Of a stretch of 64,000 nucleotides of DNA, positions 43,945 to 56,600 are shown piece by piece. A program made the position numbers and the translations under genes. Within the stretch, counting starts at the first letter, position 1, and each line of letters starts with the position of its first letter. Source of the stretch: Deuterostichococcus epilithicus (lineage: Eukaryota; Chlorophyta; Trebouxiophyceae; Prasiolales; Stichococcaceae); the NCBI GenBank assembly GCA_033439295.1, contig JAVTLE010000005.1, positions 3,460,501 to 3,524,500 of the forward strand, given 5' to 3'. Under the pieces are notes generated by a model. The model was not told the origin of the DNA. It saw only the letters and a program-made list of their open reading frames with translations, and did not search any database.

Positions 43945-46900
43945 ATGGGCCTGTCGTGCTTCTCACGGCCGCTCGCCGTGACCGATGACGGCAGCGGGCA
44001 GGCGTGGCGCACAACAGGCAGCGGCGCCATGCCGTCAGGCGCCGGCAGGTCACCACAGTCAGGCTCTTACCACGCAGCCCAGCAGCCATCATGTTCACGG
44101 CAGCTCAGCCCATCCCGGTCGGGGCTGTCGCCTGCTGCGGTCGCGGCCGCCGCTGCAATGCCTGGTCTCAACCTGTCGGCGGTGGCGGCTGCGGTGTCGG
44201 ACCCAGTGCTGCAGCTGTCGCACCAACTGCGCAGCCTCGTCACGTCACGCAGCACGCCAGACAACAGCAGCGGGACCGCGCTCAGCCGCGCCACCTCAAT
44301 GGCGTGGTCAGACGACACCTTCCTGTCTGCGCGATCAGACATGGCGTCTGACTCCGGCAGCTGGGCATCAGGTATGGCGCGCTGTTCCAACTGTGCATAT
44401 TGGCTTGGCAATTGAGGCTGCGAGGATGCCTTGCGTGCTTCATCGCTGCCAGCCTGGTAGCAAAGGTGAAGAAAGTTGCCGCAGCCAGCCAACATTCAGG
44501 TCTGCAGTCTGAAGGGGGTTTGCCTCGCACGACTGCAGACCAGGAGGACGATGCGACAGCGGGGCGTCAAAGCGGGGCGTGCACTCCTGACACCAGCCAC
44601 CTCGCTGGCGCCGGCTGTGCGGTTGGCGACGACAGCCGCGGCGGCGGAGGCGGCGGCCCCTGCTCAGCGCACTGCACGGCGGCGCTGCTAATCGATTCAC
44701 CGGGCGTGCTGGGGCCGCTCGCCGAGCCCTGCCGCTCGCTGACGTTCCGCAGCCTTACGCATCGCAGCCGCCAGGGCAGCCGGCCCTCCCCGGCCAAGGG
44801 CTGCGACGGCGGCGCTCAGCCTGGGTCGCCGCTGCTGGTAAAGACGCTCAGCTTCGGCAGCCCGCGCAGCTACAGCGGCGGCCGCGTCCCGGTGCTGGAC
44901 TCTGTGACATCGCTGCAGGATGAGTCCGTTGGGTGGCCGGAGGCGCCCGTTGGTGTTGCCGGCGGCGACAGCGGCGGTGGGCCATTCCCCGTAGAGGCGG
45001 CTATGCTGCTGCACCGTGCAGGTATGGCCTACGCAGGTGCGCATCTTCTGGCAACCTGCTTGCCTGCCCTCATTTGAACTCTCCCGTGCCAGGGCTCTCG
45101 AGGAAAGCGTGGCCAGAGGGTCGATGTCGTAGTATCGGACATGCAAGTGTTGGCCATGCATGGGCTTCACTGTGCGGCAAAATGCTTGTTTACAGGCCCT
45201 GAATGGAGGCGCTAGCAAACCTGCATGTGCCAGTCGGATCCGTTCATCTGCTCGCAGCTCGGATCGCATCTCCACCCTCTGGATGACAGCGGCTACCTTC
45301 CCTCCGTGCAGCTGGCAAGCTGCTGCAGGCAGAGGCGCTCGCATCACGCGCCGCCGCCGATGCGGGCTGTGCCGGGCTGGACGCCCTGGCGGCTCGACAT
45401 CCGTCCGCCTTGCAGCTGCCAGCCCCTGACGACTCCGACGCCGACTCCAGCAGCGGTGGCGGGTTCGACCTGGCACGTCTGGCCGCAGAGGCTGCGGCGG
45501 CACGCGAGTGTCTGGACCAGCTGGCTACGGGGCGAAAGTGGACCACTACACGAGCGGGCGGCCTCAAAGTGCTCTACCACCACGAGCGAGGTGAGGAGCC
45601 TTTTCAGTGGAGGACAAGTTCTGGTACCACTCTGCCACTCTGCAGGTGGCCTCCTGGTTCTTGCTCTCAGAATTCAGGGTTCCGGCAGGATTCCGGAGTT
45701 TTGAGCAGGTTTCGCGCCCTGCAGGCACCGTGCACAGCGTGCAAGTTGAGGCAGAGTACGACTGGCCAGCGGACCAGCTGCTGTCGGTGGCGCGCGAGTT
45801 CGACGTCGTCGGCAGCTTCAACCGCTTCGCACAGGTGGGGTGGCGGCGCGGAACCGCACGCGTCCATGAGCAGACACTGCGCTTCGTGGTTGCAAGAGTT
45901 CCGGCGGCGACAGCAGCCTGCCCGCCTGTCTCCAGGGCCGCAGCTGTTGACCCGGTGGCGTGGCGGCTTGGCAGCAGGCTCCCGGCAAGTGCCGTTTGTG
46001 CGCCTGCGCATGGCCCAGTCATCGGAGGCTGGCTCGACAGCCAGTCTTGGCCGCCAGGTGTAGCACCCGACCGTGGCGTCATCGGTGTCAAGGCACTTCC
46101 CACTGGTTCCCCCCAGGACCACACCGTATTGGCGGAGCCAAGTGTACAGGAGAGCATCGTGTACGCGGGCACCTGGATGCCATTCCCCATGAAACCGCTG
46201 GAGCTGGTTCTCTCAGTGCGGTGGGCCGACCTGGTGGAGGTGCGCAGGAGAACCTGGTGCTGAAAAGCTGGCCTGCGCATAAGACGCCGTACCGCTGGCG
46301 CCGCTGGAGCTCGTTCCCTCTGTGCGGCGGGCCGACCTGGGCGGCGCTGCGCGCTTGTCATCACAGACTGCACGCTGAAAGCCAGTGCATTGGTCTCGCC
46401 ATGCCGCCGCCGCGACTCCGCATGGCAACCTTGTTGTGCCGCCCTGATGCGCCGCCTGCCGAGCCCTATCCCTATAAGGCTAAACCCTAAACCCTGAACC
46501 CTGACGCAGGAAGAGGGCATCATCCTGATCGTGCTGTCCGACGCCGGCGAGCGGCTGGCGGGCATCCCCGGAGCCAAGCCGCTGCCGCCGAAGTCGGCGT
46601 CGCGGCGGCGCGGCCACATGCTGCCGGGCTCCTGCGGCTACATGCGCCCGCTGCCGCCCGGCCCAGGTGCACTCGAATTCACACAACGAATGTGACTACA
46701 TATCCCAGGGCTGCTGGCCCTGTTTGCTCGACCACTTGTGTGTTCTCAGAGACGCTGCGCTAGCCGCGCTTATTGCACGATACGGGGAATGCAGCAAGTC
46801 CGTCAGTATGCCCCTCCTGGGACTGGCCGTAAACGACACACAATGCGCCCCTCATGCTCCGCCCGAGTGCGTGCTGGTTCGATGGCCAGACGACCAGCTC

Positions 46901-47466
46901 TCAGTGCTGCTGCTGCAGTCTTGGGGACTGTGTCTGGCTGAGCCCATGCTGCTGCTGATGCTGCTGCTGCTGCGATCGGGCGCAGACGGGCGCCCGCGCA
47001 CCAAGTGCGTCATCCTGGCCCACCTGGACACTGGCATTGCCTACATCCCCGCCTTCGTCGTCAGCTTCGTGCTCAAGGTGGCCGCTCTCAGTGATTGATT
47101 GCCTGGCCGCCATCTCTGCAATCAGCCGCCCCTTCAGCCCGTCAGCGGCGCCTCGCGCAGCATACGGTTGTAGCCATAGCGGATGCCGCCGCACATTTCG
47201 CACACATTTCACATTTGCGTGTCTCACATTCGCCCCTGCCACAGGTGCTGTCGCCCTTCCTCTTCAGCGCCACCAAGCGGCTGCTGCGAGAGTCGTTCGC
47301 GGACGACGGCGCAGAGCTGCCGCAGCGCATCGCGTCCAAGCCAGAGCTGTATGGCCGGATCCGTGCGGCGGAGCGGGCGGCAATCGAGCAGGCGGGCAGC
47401 CGGACTGGCGAGCTGCGCACGCTGAGCCACGTGCCCACGCTCAGCAGCCAGGGGGATGCATATTGA
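43945..47466 (+). CDS. START-like (SRPBCC) protein 2
   Basis: Paralogue of START-like protein 1, transcribed away from it. Start 43945 (MGLSCFSRPLAVTDDGSG), first exon to 44371, then a Gly/Ser-rich exon with PVLDSVTSLQDESVGWPEAP. The exon ending in HHERG carries LQLPAPDDSDADSSSGGG, ARECLDQLATGRKWTTTRAG and GLKVLYHHERG. The domain continues VHSVQVEAEYDWPADQLLSV with AREFDVVGSFNRFAQ; SIVYAGTWMPFPMKPLELVL with SVRWADLVE (exon end 46239); EEGIILIVLSDAGERLAGIP; CVILAHLDTGIAYIPAFVVS with FVLK; and VLSPFLFSATKRLLRESFAD onward to TLSSQGDAY, stop 47464-47466. Blocks, spacing and intron positions match protein 1. A membrane-lipid ligand is an inference from the fold. Confidence 0.7.
46195..46348 (+). 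repeat. duplicated exon end in START-like gene 2
   Basis: 46195-46242 covers the end of an exon and its donor; 46301-46348 in the following intron repeats it, with 36 of the first 40 positions identical. Both begin CCGCTGGAGCT. Confidence 0.9.
46480..46504. repeat. telomere-like motif, START-like gene 2 intron
   Basis: CTAAACCCTAAACCCTGAAC followed by CCTGA: about three units, ending five bases before the intron's acceptor. Confidence 0.9.
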
Positions 47467-48180
47467 GCTGCGACGGCGGGACGCCCAGTAGCTGCAGCCT
47501 GGTGGGAGCGGCAGCATGAGTTTTCTGTGAGTGAGGGAAGTAGGCACGGCAAAACCATGAAGTCCAGGCGTGAGACACCTTTGGTTGTGTCGAGAGGGCA
47601 GGTTCATGAGCGGGTGTCGTCGGTTGGCCAACAAATGAAGTAGCAGCGATGTATGCAAGTGAGAGAGATCGTACCTGTTGTGTACATCAGTCGGATCTGG
47701 AATTGAAGTTGTGGCATCAGCTAGCTTGGTCAGGCATTCAGGTGCAAGGAGAAGTTGCTGGCGTGAATGTTGTGAAAGTTGCCGCAGGTGAACCAGACTC
47801 TTTCAACGTTCTGAAGCAAGGGGGCTGGCCCTTCGATGGCCGGAATGCACACAAAACATGACGACCAGCATCAGAACTTTCCACACAACTGTGTCGAAAC
47901 ACCCGCGCGAGCTTCAGCTCCCCATTGTCGCGACTGCCGTCGAGCTCGAGCGTGAGGGCGAGGGCGGCATGGCAAGCGCCGCTGTCCCTGCCGCAGCCGG
48001 CGTCGGCGCTGTAACTGTGGTTGCTGCGGCCGCAGTCTGTGCTGCTCTGGCAGAGGCACATGCGCGGCGCAACACATGCGCGGCGCGATGGGGGCTGGCA
48101 CTCGCGCTCTCGACCTGCAAGGCCGCCTTGCTTGGAAAATCCCTTCGGCAGAGCTTTCCCGACAAACCCGTTTCCGGTCC
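47467..48180. other. convergent 3' regions
   Basis: About 0.7 kb between START-like gene 2 and CBF5. No supported exon or repeat. Confidence 0.45.
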
Positions 48181-51100
48181 TCACTCCTCCATCTCGTCGC
48201 TGTCCTCCTCTGAGGAGGACTCCTTGGGCGGCGGCGCCTCCTTCTCCTTCTTCTTCTTCTTCTTCGACTGCGGTGCTTCGGCAGGCTCCGCACCCGCCGC
48301 GGCCTCCTGAATGACCTCCTCCACCTTCGCCTCCACCTTTGCCGGCGTCCTGCATTCCATTCGAGACGGCACTGAGCATCGGCTCTCAGCGCAGCATGCA
48401 CCGGCAGCTGGACCCCTCAGCTTTTAGCACTCCACAGAACGTTCGCTCTTTTTGCGCGGCGGCCGGACCACTGCCATGGTGGCTTTCCGTGGTGGACAGG
48501 AACAGCGGCGGCGGCAGCGGCGGCGAGTTCCCAAACTAGGGTTGCACGACGAGACTGATAATTTGTCAGTCAGTCGAGGCAGGAGGCCACAGGAGTTCAG
48601 GGCGCCCACCCGTTTGGCGCGGAGGCGGCAGCGGCAGCGGCATCGGGCAGCGCGCGCAGGTACTCGGGCGGCGTCTCCGCATTGGGGCGGCCGTGCTTGT
48701 CGAGCTTGCCTTCCTCGATGAGCTGCTTCTTGCGCTGCGCCATGGGCCCGAGGCCCCACCTGTGGCAGCCGCACGTGTGTTCTGGGGACACCAGATTTGC
48801 TAACCAGAGGCTGCGGCCGGCAGAATTGCAGGGTCTTGGCCCACTCAGGGCGTTGCCGACTAGGGCCGCGGTTATTGTGCCTCGTGAGGGCAGTTTCTCA
48901 TTGCTTTTCGTTGCCGTAGCCCTGGACCGCGGGCGGTGAACCAGAGCGGCCAACCAAGGCCGCTGCTGTTGCGATTTCCGGGTGCTCTGAGCATGCATTT
49001 CGTGCAGCCATGGACCGCGAGCGGTCAATCATTGGGGCGGTGCTGCAGACATCGGCAGCTGCAGGTCGCGCACCTGCGGGGGTAGGTGTCGCGGTCGAGG
49101 ATGACACGCTTGATCTTGGCGACGCACCCGTGGTCGCACGTCGCCATTGTTGCCGTGTTCATCTGCGGCGGCACGCACACACCAGCTTAAACCCTGAAGT
49201 CGGGCGATCAGGACCCTACGGTGCAGGACGTGCCGATGCGACTGGAGCGGACGTCTGAGAGCTCCACTGCGGGTCACCAGAGGTGCACGCTTGTGGACGG
49301 CACAAGCTGATGTGGCGGCGGGAGGTGCGACCGTGCCGGCGGAGCCCTGAACCCTCAAAACCCCTCCACAGCCGCTGAACGAGAGGCAGAGGACACAGCA
49401 CACTTTCTTGCAGGCCCACCTGCGCGATGCCGATGGCCACCGCCTCGCCCTTCGTCGTCATCAGCACCACCTGCGACACCACAGAGTGCTCGACCGATTG
49501 ACAGCACTGTGCCCGCGCCGCATGTCACCGGTGGCGCTGTTCAGGACGGGGAGTGGGGCACCGAGCTCGACGCCTCCCTCACGCGACAACAAGTTGGCGC
49601 AGGGGTGCCAGCCGGCCAGCCATCCGCGGGCCGAGTGCTCCAGCGCACCTCGTCGTCGATGTCGATGTCGTTTTCGAAGCGCAGCAGACCGGGCACCATG
49701 AGCTTGGCGCCGTAGCAGATGGCGTTGACTGCAGAGTCCTTCATGACCACCCGCTTGTGCTTCATCAGCACCACCTCCAGCGGCATGATGGCCCGCCTGC
49801 CGCAGGGGTCGACAGCGCTCTGTCAACAGCTTGTCGGCAGTCAAATGGTCAGGTCTGTCAACAAAGCCTCTCCGCACAGTGCTTCAGCACCCTTGCTTCA
49901 GCACAGTGCCTCAGCACCCTGCTTGTGTGCAACCCCTTCACCGGCATGACAACCCGCCTGCAGGGCGGGCGCACATGCCTCCCATGACGCGCTCAAAAGG
50001 AAGTGCAATTCCATATTGATGTTGCCCCACTCCACGCGGGCCTGCACCCGCATCTGCGGCGGACGACTGGAAGCCGTGGCTGCCAGGTGCCAGCCAGGTG
50101 CCAGTCCTCCACAGCCGTGCCAGGATGCACACCCCCTCGCCCGTCTGGCACGCAAATCCACTCCGCACGCTGCCAGGACCGTCGAACATTCAACACACAC
50201 TTCCTTCCGCAGCCCGCGCACCTCAAATAGGCCTCGTCGACGTGGTTGTCGAACAGCCACTGCGCATCCAGGAGGTCGTGCATGGTCACCATGTTCTCCG
50301 TCTCCCCCATGCTGCCTGACCGCACCCGCCGCAGCTCCTGCACACACGACCCCACGCATGTTTCTGGCCCTTTGCTTGCGGCACTCTGCTTGCGACAACA
50401 CACATGCCAGTTCGCATCGTCTCCATGTTCACGGTCTCCCCCCCTGCTGCGCGACTGCACTCCGCCGCGGTGCCTGCGCGGCATTGACACAGTGGCACGG
50501 CGCCAGGCACGGTAATCGGGTGCGGCCTCTGCCAGCCAGCGACAGGGCACAGCTGTATCTCGAGTTTCTCCCACGCTGCACGACCATACCCGCCGCAGCT
50601 ACTGCGCAGTCAATTCGCCGTCCCGTCTGCGCGATTGTCTGCTCATTCGCCTGGGGTCGTGTGTGCGATCACTGGGGTGTGTTGGTCGACTGCACAGGAT
50701 GCAGCTGGATGTCAAGCAAGCCTTGGCCAGCGCCGCGTGATGGCAGCAGCCATACGTCCGAGCCGCCTGCAGGCTCGATGCCCCTTCCTCTGATTCTGCA
50801 GATGGCGCAACACATGGCTGCTGTGCATACAGATGCCCGGCGTCGACGAGCCCTCCGCCCAAAGAACTTCGCAATCATTCACCACTACCCACGCTGCCCC
50901 TCGCCACAGCAGCTTTAGGCGTATGACGCCTTGGCATGCCGACAGCAGAGACTCACAGAGCTTCGCCTCCCGATGTTGGGGCCGGAGGGTACAACACAGA
51001 ACGAAGCCTTAAACCCTGAACCCCCTTTACAGTATACCAAACCCACCTGCATGTGGGCGCCCACGCCGAGCAGCAGGCCCAGGTGCACGCACAGCGTGCG

Positions 51101-52965
51101 GATGTAGGTGCCGGCCTCGCAGGACACCCAGAACATGGCCAGGTGGCGGGTGTCGTCGTAGGAGTGCAGCTTGATGTCGTGGATGGTGCGGATGCGCAGC
51201 TGGCGCTTGACGGCGCTGATCAGCGGCGGCCGCTGGAACAGGGCGCCTGCGGGGTGGCAGGTAAGGGTACCAATTGCAGCATTCCCCTTGGTGGCAGGCG
51301 GATCAAGCGGGTCAGGCCGCATGGGCGTGCGGCAGCGCGCTGCGGCTGCCGTGCCCCTGCGCCACGCTGCGCCGCAGGGTGTCCAGACTCCCGAGGGTAG
51401 ATGAATTGATGAATGGGTGCCCAGTCGTCCTGCTTGGCGCTGCTAGTGCAGACTCGTCGAAGCTGTGCTTGTTGTGATACAGGGTGGATCGGTGCTCTGG
51501 CGTGCATCCCGCCCGCAAACGCCGGGTGCTCCCGCAGCTCGCATGCGCTCCGCCTCTCGCTGCATGGTGAAATGTTCCTGGGTTCCTGCGTTCCAGGGCC
51601 GAGCCGCCATACACGTTGCTGCAGCTGGACAGCGCAGCCGCTCCGGCCATGTCGCGGCTGTTCCGAGTGGATCGATGAGTGGAGGGAGCCCACCGGTGAG
51701 CGTCTCCAGGGCACGTGCGACGGCGGGAGTGCCGCCCTCCACCGGGCCGTGCAGCCGCGCGATGCACACGTACTCCTTGCCGGCAGACTGCTGACTCTTC
51801 ACTAGCCGCGTCGCCCGCTCGATGCACACGATCAGGTTGCCTGCAGGCGGCGGGTGGCATGCGAGCTCAATGCAGGTTGCCGGCGCAGCACACTTCTCAG
51901 CGTCTACTCATGACATAGTGTCCTGCGAGTGCTTGGAAAGTTGAGATGCCTGCTGAAACTGCTGTCCAATATGTACAAAAGTGCAGGCTGCCGTCACCAG
52001 CAACATGCATGCTGCTGCCAGCCAGCTGCCCTAGCGATGGCCGGAGGTTTCTATCGAGCGCTCACCTGTGACCTTGGGATCAAGCGTGCCGCTGTGCCCC
52101 GTCTTCTCCACCCGCAGCAGCCGCCGGATCCAGGCCACCACCTGGAAGACACGAGTGGATCGTTGCGCCACACCACACCTCAGGGCCTGTGGCGACGAGT
52201 CCTGGCCTGCCCTCCTGATGGCAAAACTTCGACGGGATGCACAGGTCAGGTCGTGGTGCCGCCAGAGTGAATCACTCCTCGCAGCTCTGAAGCAGCACAG
52301 CGAGCGCCGCACCTCGTGCGAAGAGGGGTTGGACGGCTTGTCCAGATTGATGACGCCGTAGCGAATGTATTCCTTCAGCGGCCGCCGCAGCGGCGTGTGC
52401 CCTGTGGGGATGGGTGTGTAGTGCCCCGTCCGCACGTTAAGCTTGTCATAGTTCTGCACAGGAAGGATCGCGCGAGCCTTGGTGTCCAAGTTGGCATAGG
52501 AAATTGTCCAGGGTCCGATCACACTCTCCATGGAGCATGCGTTTTGGTGCATCGAGCGCCAGGGGCTGAGGGCACGCTGCAGGGACTAGCAAGCCAGCAG
52601 GGCCGTCTGCTCCCGACAAAGATGGCAGGGTATATGCAAGGCTTGCCGTTGCTGCATGCTGCACATTGACCTGACGCTCGAGAACCGAGAGAACCGTTCC
52701 GCAGCCAACACGCTGCCATACATGCTACAGGACCAGCAAGCCGCAGTACGGGAGCTGTGCGCATACGCTCCGATGTGTAAAAGTCGCCCCCACATCGCCC
52801 TAGCGTCTGACAGAACAGATTGCCCACCTTCAGCAGCAGAGGCCACTTGGATGTGTCAAGCTTTGGCGTCTTCTTCTCCGGCGCGATCACCAGGTCCGTG
52901 TTGCGCTGCGTGTCCGCGTCAGTCTGAGGCTCCGATCCCGACTCGCTCTTCGACTTCTTGCCCAT
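48181..52965 (-). CDS. CBF5: CBF5/dyskerin, H/ACA snoRNP pseudouridine synthase
   Basis: Eleven exons all join in phase to 474 aa, the usual length: 52965-52828, 52453-52313, 52141-52066, 51840-51694, 51246-51047, 50337-50222, 49796-49649, 49470-49420, 49162-49074, 48759-48610 and 48349-48181. CBF5 is the catalytic subunit of nucleolar H/ACA particles that convert uridine to pseudouridine in rRNA and snRNA. Start [35 protein letters not shown] and [16 protein letters not shown] (catalytic Asp in GTLDP) form the TruB domain, with [28 protein letters not shown] and [15 protein letters not shown]. The PUA domain is [20 protein letters not shown] through [17 protein letters not shown] and [20 protein letters not shown]. 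The tail has the nuclear Lys run [10 protein letters not shown] and an acidic end ([12 protein letters not shown]), as in dyskerins. Confidence 0.97.
49187..49198. repeat. telomere-like motif, CBF5 intron 8
   Basis: TTAAACCCTGAA, about 25 bases upstream of the exon 9 acceptor; sense strand carries the G-rich form. Confidence 0.65.
49345..49364. repeat. telomere-like motif, CBF5 intron 8
   Basis: CCCTGAACCCTCAAAACCCC, a degenerate telomeric stretch about 55 bases inside the donor end of the same intron. Confidence 0.6.
50281..50608 (-). repeat. three diverged copies of the start of CBF5 exon 6
   Basis: The exon 6 segment 50281-50340 recurs at about 50415-50478 and, more weakly, 50555-50608, both in the upstream intron 5. 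Shared strings include CCATGTTC, GTCTCCCCC and CCCGCCGCAGCT. Confidence 0.8.
51009..51025. repeat. telomere-like motif, CBF5 intron 5
   Basis: TTAAACCCTGAACCCCC, about 20 bases inside the donor end of intron 5. Confidence 0.7.
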
Positions 52966-53688
52966 GTTTGCAGCGCCTCAGGCCTCAGGTGGCACAGGAC
53001 GGCTGCTGCAGCTCTACTCAGGCCGAGACCCCGCGCATGACCCAGCGAACCGCCTTTGACAACTGGTTGAGCTCCCAGACGCTTTTCGTGAACGGAACTG
53101 CGGCTGCTCAAACGTGCAAACGCAAAGTGCGCACCCCCTTGCCGCCGTGGAGTACTTCTGGAGCGTCCTGCTTCCTGTGCCTCAATGATTTCTGTCAGAC
53201 AGCATGTATGTTTTTCAATCAGACGGCCAATAATCAGATTCTCGGAGGCAGTCTCGATCAATCCTAACAGGTTTTTTGGGCAGTATTCTGCAGTCATGCT
53301 CACTCGTTGACCTCTGACAGGTGTTCATGGAGCAGTGATTGCCGCATTCGGGGTCGTTTGATGCAGCAGCACGCCTGGTTGCGGCGTCTGGTCGTCTTGA
53401 ATGATGGCGAGGTAGGATTCGTGCGTGCGTGTCGTCGAGCTTGTGCTGTACGTGTCACTCTTGGTCTGCGGCGAACACTTGATGCGCGGCATTGATCGTT
53501 GGACCTAGTGCCTGCAGGCAGAATCAGTGTATACGGCATTTCGCGCGTTCTTCTGTGTGAGTTGTGCCGCTGTATTATTATCCCCAGTCTGGATCGCACC
53601 GCAATGCGGTAATGCATGTTGCTGCTTGCATCCTACATGCTCAGCGGCTTCTACAGGCAATCAATGCGCCATTCGGATCATCACCGAC
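52966..53688. promoter_or_regulatory. divergent promoter region of CBF5 and the transporter
   Basis: 723 bp between divergent starts. No exon or distinct motif could be assigned. Confidence 0.45.
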
Positions 53689-56600
53689 ATGGCCGCGCAG
53701 ATCCTTGCTGCGTATTTCTTGTTGCTGCCTATCCGAGACGAGGCTGCGGTGGCGCTAGGTAAAGTGTCCCGCTTCCTCGGCGAGGTGCATGCGCCTAAGC
53801 AGCATGCCGTAGCCGCGCTCGTTGTCTTCGTTTCGTGCCATAATGATAGACGTGGTCCACTGCAGGTACCGATGTGCTGCCGCAGCTTTTTGCAGCGTCG
53901 CTGCCTGTGACACTCATTGCTGCGCCGGCTGCGAGCGCCTTCTTGGGACGACGTGGCATCAGCCGCGACCGCGCCATCCATCAGTTGTATCGCATACTTG
54001 CTCTGTCAGCTGTCGGTGAGTGGCATGGTGACTCGGACGACTGTTCATCTGAACCGTGTCGCTAGCACATACAGCAGCTATTCTGAGCAGATGCTCAGCA
54101 GACTCGTGTTTATTTCGGGATCAGATGAGCCTTCTGATGGCTGGCATACAACTGAGATATCTGTGTCGTTGCAGGTTTTGCACTCCTGCACTGGGCAATA
54201 ATCCCTGTCGCACAGCCGCAGCATGGTCTCCATCAAGTGGATGCTGCCGCGGCTGCGGCGCTGCGCCGGCAGCTAGTTGCGCGGCAAGAGGTCCTCCACC
54301 GCAGCCAACATGGCGGCAATGGTTCTGATAAGTTCGGAGAATGGAGCAGCCAGCACGACGAGCGCGTCGGCAGCAACGCCCGCCGAAGACTGCGCCGGCT
54401 CGCGGCCGGCGGGAGTGGCGGCAATGCCTCCGCTGCAAGCGCGTTCTCTGCAAGCAGCTTTGATGTCAACAGCAGCGGCAGCAAGGGTAATAGCAGTGGC
54501 GACAGCGGCAGGACACTGCAGCAGATCGTGGAGATCAGAGCCGCTGGCAGCAGAGCTGACACCAGCGGCGCTGCAGGCAGCGGGGCAGGCGGCAGGCGCA
54601 GCAGCAGCCGGCTGCTGGGGGTCGACTTGCAGCAGGCGGCGCATGCAACATTCTACCTGTGGGTGTCTGCAGCCAACCTGGTGGGCGTGTCCACTATATG
54701 GGCCCGCGCGGCTGACGCCTTTGACCCCAGTGCCGCTGCCAGGTGTGTGCAGCTCGGTAGCAGAATGTCACCAGTGAAGAAAATACGAAGACTGGTCATC
54801 TGCACGGTGCACGCGCATTGAGGGGTTGGTCTGCAGGTTTGCCTACGGGCGTGGTCCAGCCTCCGACATCGTCTGCTCGAGCAGGTTTTCGCCAAGCTCG
54901 ATCCCCAAGGCCTGCTCTTGTGCGCAGGCTGTTTGGGCTACTGGGCGCCGGAGGCACGGCAGGCCAGCTGGCGGGGTCAGCTGCCGCCGGTCTGGCCGCG
55001 GCGGCGGCGCGGCACGTGCCCGCCCTCGCCCCCGTGCTACCGGTGCTGCTGATGCTGGGTGCGTGAATGCACGATTGTCCGCACTCCCAGCTGACGGTAG
55101 TACCTTTTGAGGGCTGGCCAGCTGGTTGACAAACGCGAGCAAACCGCTGCGCCATCTATGCTCTCTGGGCACTTTGCATCCCCGGTGCTTCTGTGCGCGG
55201 ATATGCAAGATGTCATGAGACGAAACCTCAAGAGGATGTCTGGGCATCTCACGCAGCTGCCTCTCCTGCAGGGGCGGCATTGCTTCTGGAGCTGGCTGGG
55301 AGATATGCTGCTGCTCTGACATCCGCTGCCGCTCCCGCGCCAGACCGCGGCACGGTTGCAATGCGTGAGGTGCATCACATCGCAGCCCACCTGGCCGCAG
55401 AACAGCAACTGATTCTCGTGTCGAGACATGCCGCCAGTGGGCCTCAGACACTCACTTCAATGCCGCAACATCCGCCGCTGCGGGCACTTGGATCCTTTCG
55501 GGCACACAGCTCCAAGGCTTGGCAAGGAGTTGGCGGCAGCGCAGGAAAGCAAAAGACGAGCCTGCGATGGCCCTCATGCGTCATGTGGCGCAGGGCGGCC
55601 TGGCGGCGTGTGCAGCGGGCTTCCGCCTCATCGCGGCGTCACCCTATCTACGACAAGTAGCGTTGTTCCTGGTGGGGGCAGCGCGTGCAGAGAATATGGA
55701 GAGCACGGTTGATCATCACCTGTGCTGCTGCCTGACGCTGCCTGCTGCCGCCTGCACTTCAGCCGACAGGAGGCTGCTTTCGCACCGGACCTGTGCCTCT
55801 GCATCTTTCCAGCCCTCGTGGGGGTTTGAGTCAGATCGCCACCAGCCTGACCTGGCTTTTCTGGATGATCCGGAGCGTTCAGATGGCCGTTGCAGGGGCT
55901 GAACTACGTGGTCAGCTCGACATTCTACTTTGCGAAAACGGCTGTCGTGGCCGCGGGGATGCAGTCGGCCGCATCCCGCACGGCGCTGTTTGCCGCCATC
56001 AACGGCGCCTCCGCCGCCATCATCGGCGTCGTGCAGGTGTGCTGTCAGCGTGGCGTGAGTCAACAAGAAGGGTGTGATCTGCTGTCACCTGTCACGGACA
56101 GAGGATAAGGTCGCCTTCTGGCGGCTCTTCATGAGGTCATCATGCAACACCAAGCGGTGCCAGCGCTGCATCTGAGGAGCCCGCTCGACTGGGAGGTGTT
56201 GGGTCACTGGCTGGGGGAGCCCGAGACTGAATGCCTTTCCATTGGAGTTATGTGCTTCCTGCGCTGGCAAGGAGAGCCGGACCCGGCGCCACGGCTTCCC
56301 CTGCAGGTGCCTGTCCACGAATGACGGACCAGACATCCTGCGGCAGGTGCTGCTGACGGGGCGGCTGCTCCGGCGGCTGCACCCCAGCGCCGCGCTCGCA
56401 GCGCTGCCGCTGACGGCCGGCGCCCTGATGGCGGCCATCGCCGCCTGGCCCTCGACGGCCATGGTCGCAGGGGGCGAAGTCCTCCGGAAGGTGCGCCACC
56501 TTCCTCACCTTGCTTACCCGTGCAAGATCTGGACTTCAAGGCAGACTTTCTGCAGTCAGGCTGGAACTAGGGACACACGAATACGGCGAGTTGGCAGCCG

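Noticed and set aside
46240-46490. Reading the duplicated START segment as coding
   Set aside because: The paralogue has no matching residues there, and a clean donor and acceptor remove it.
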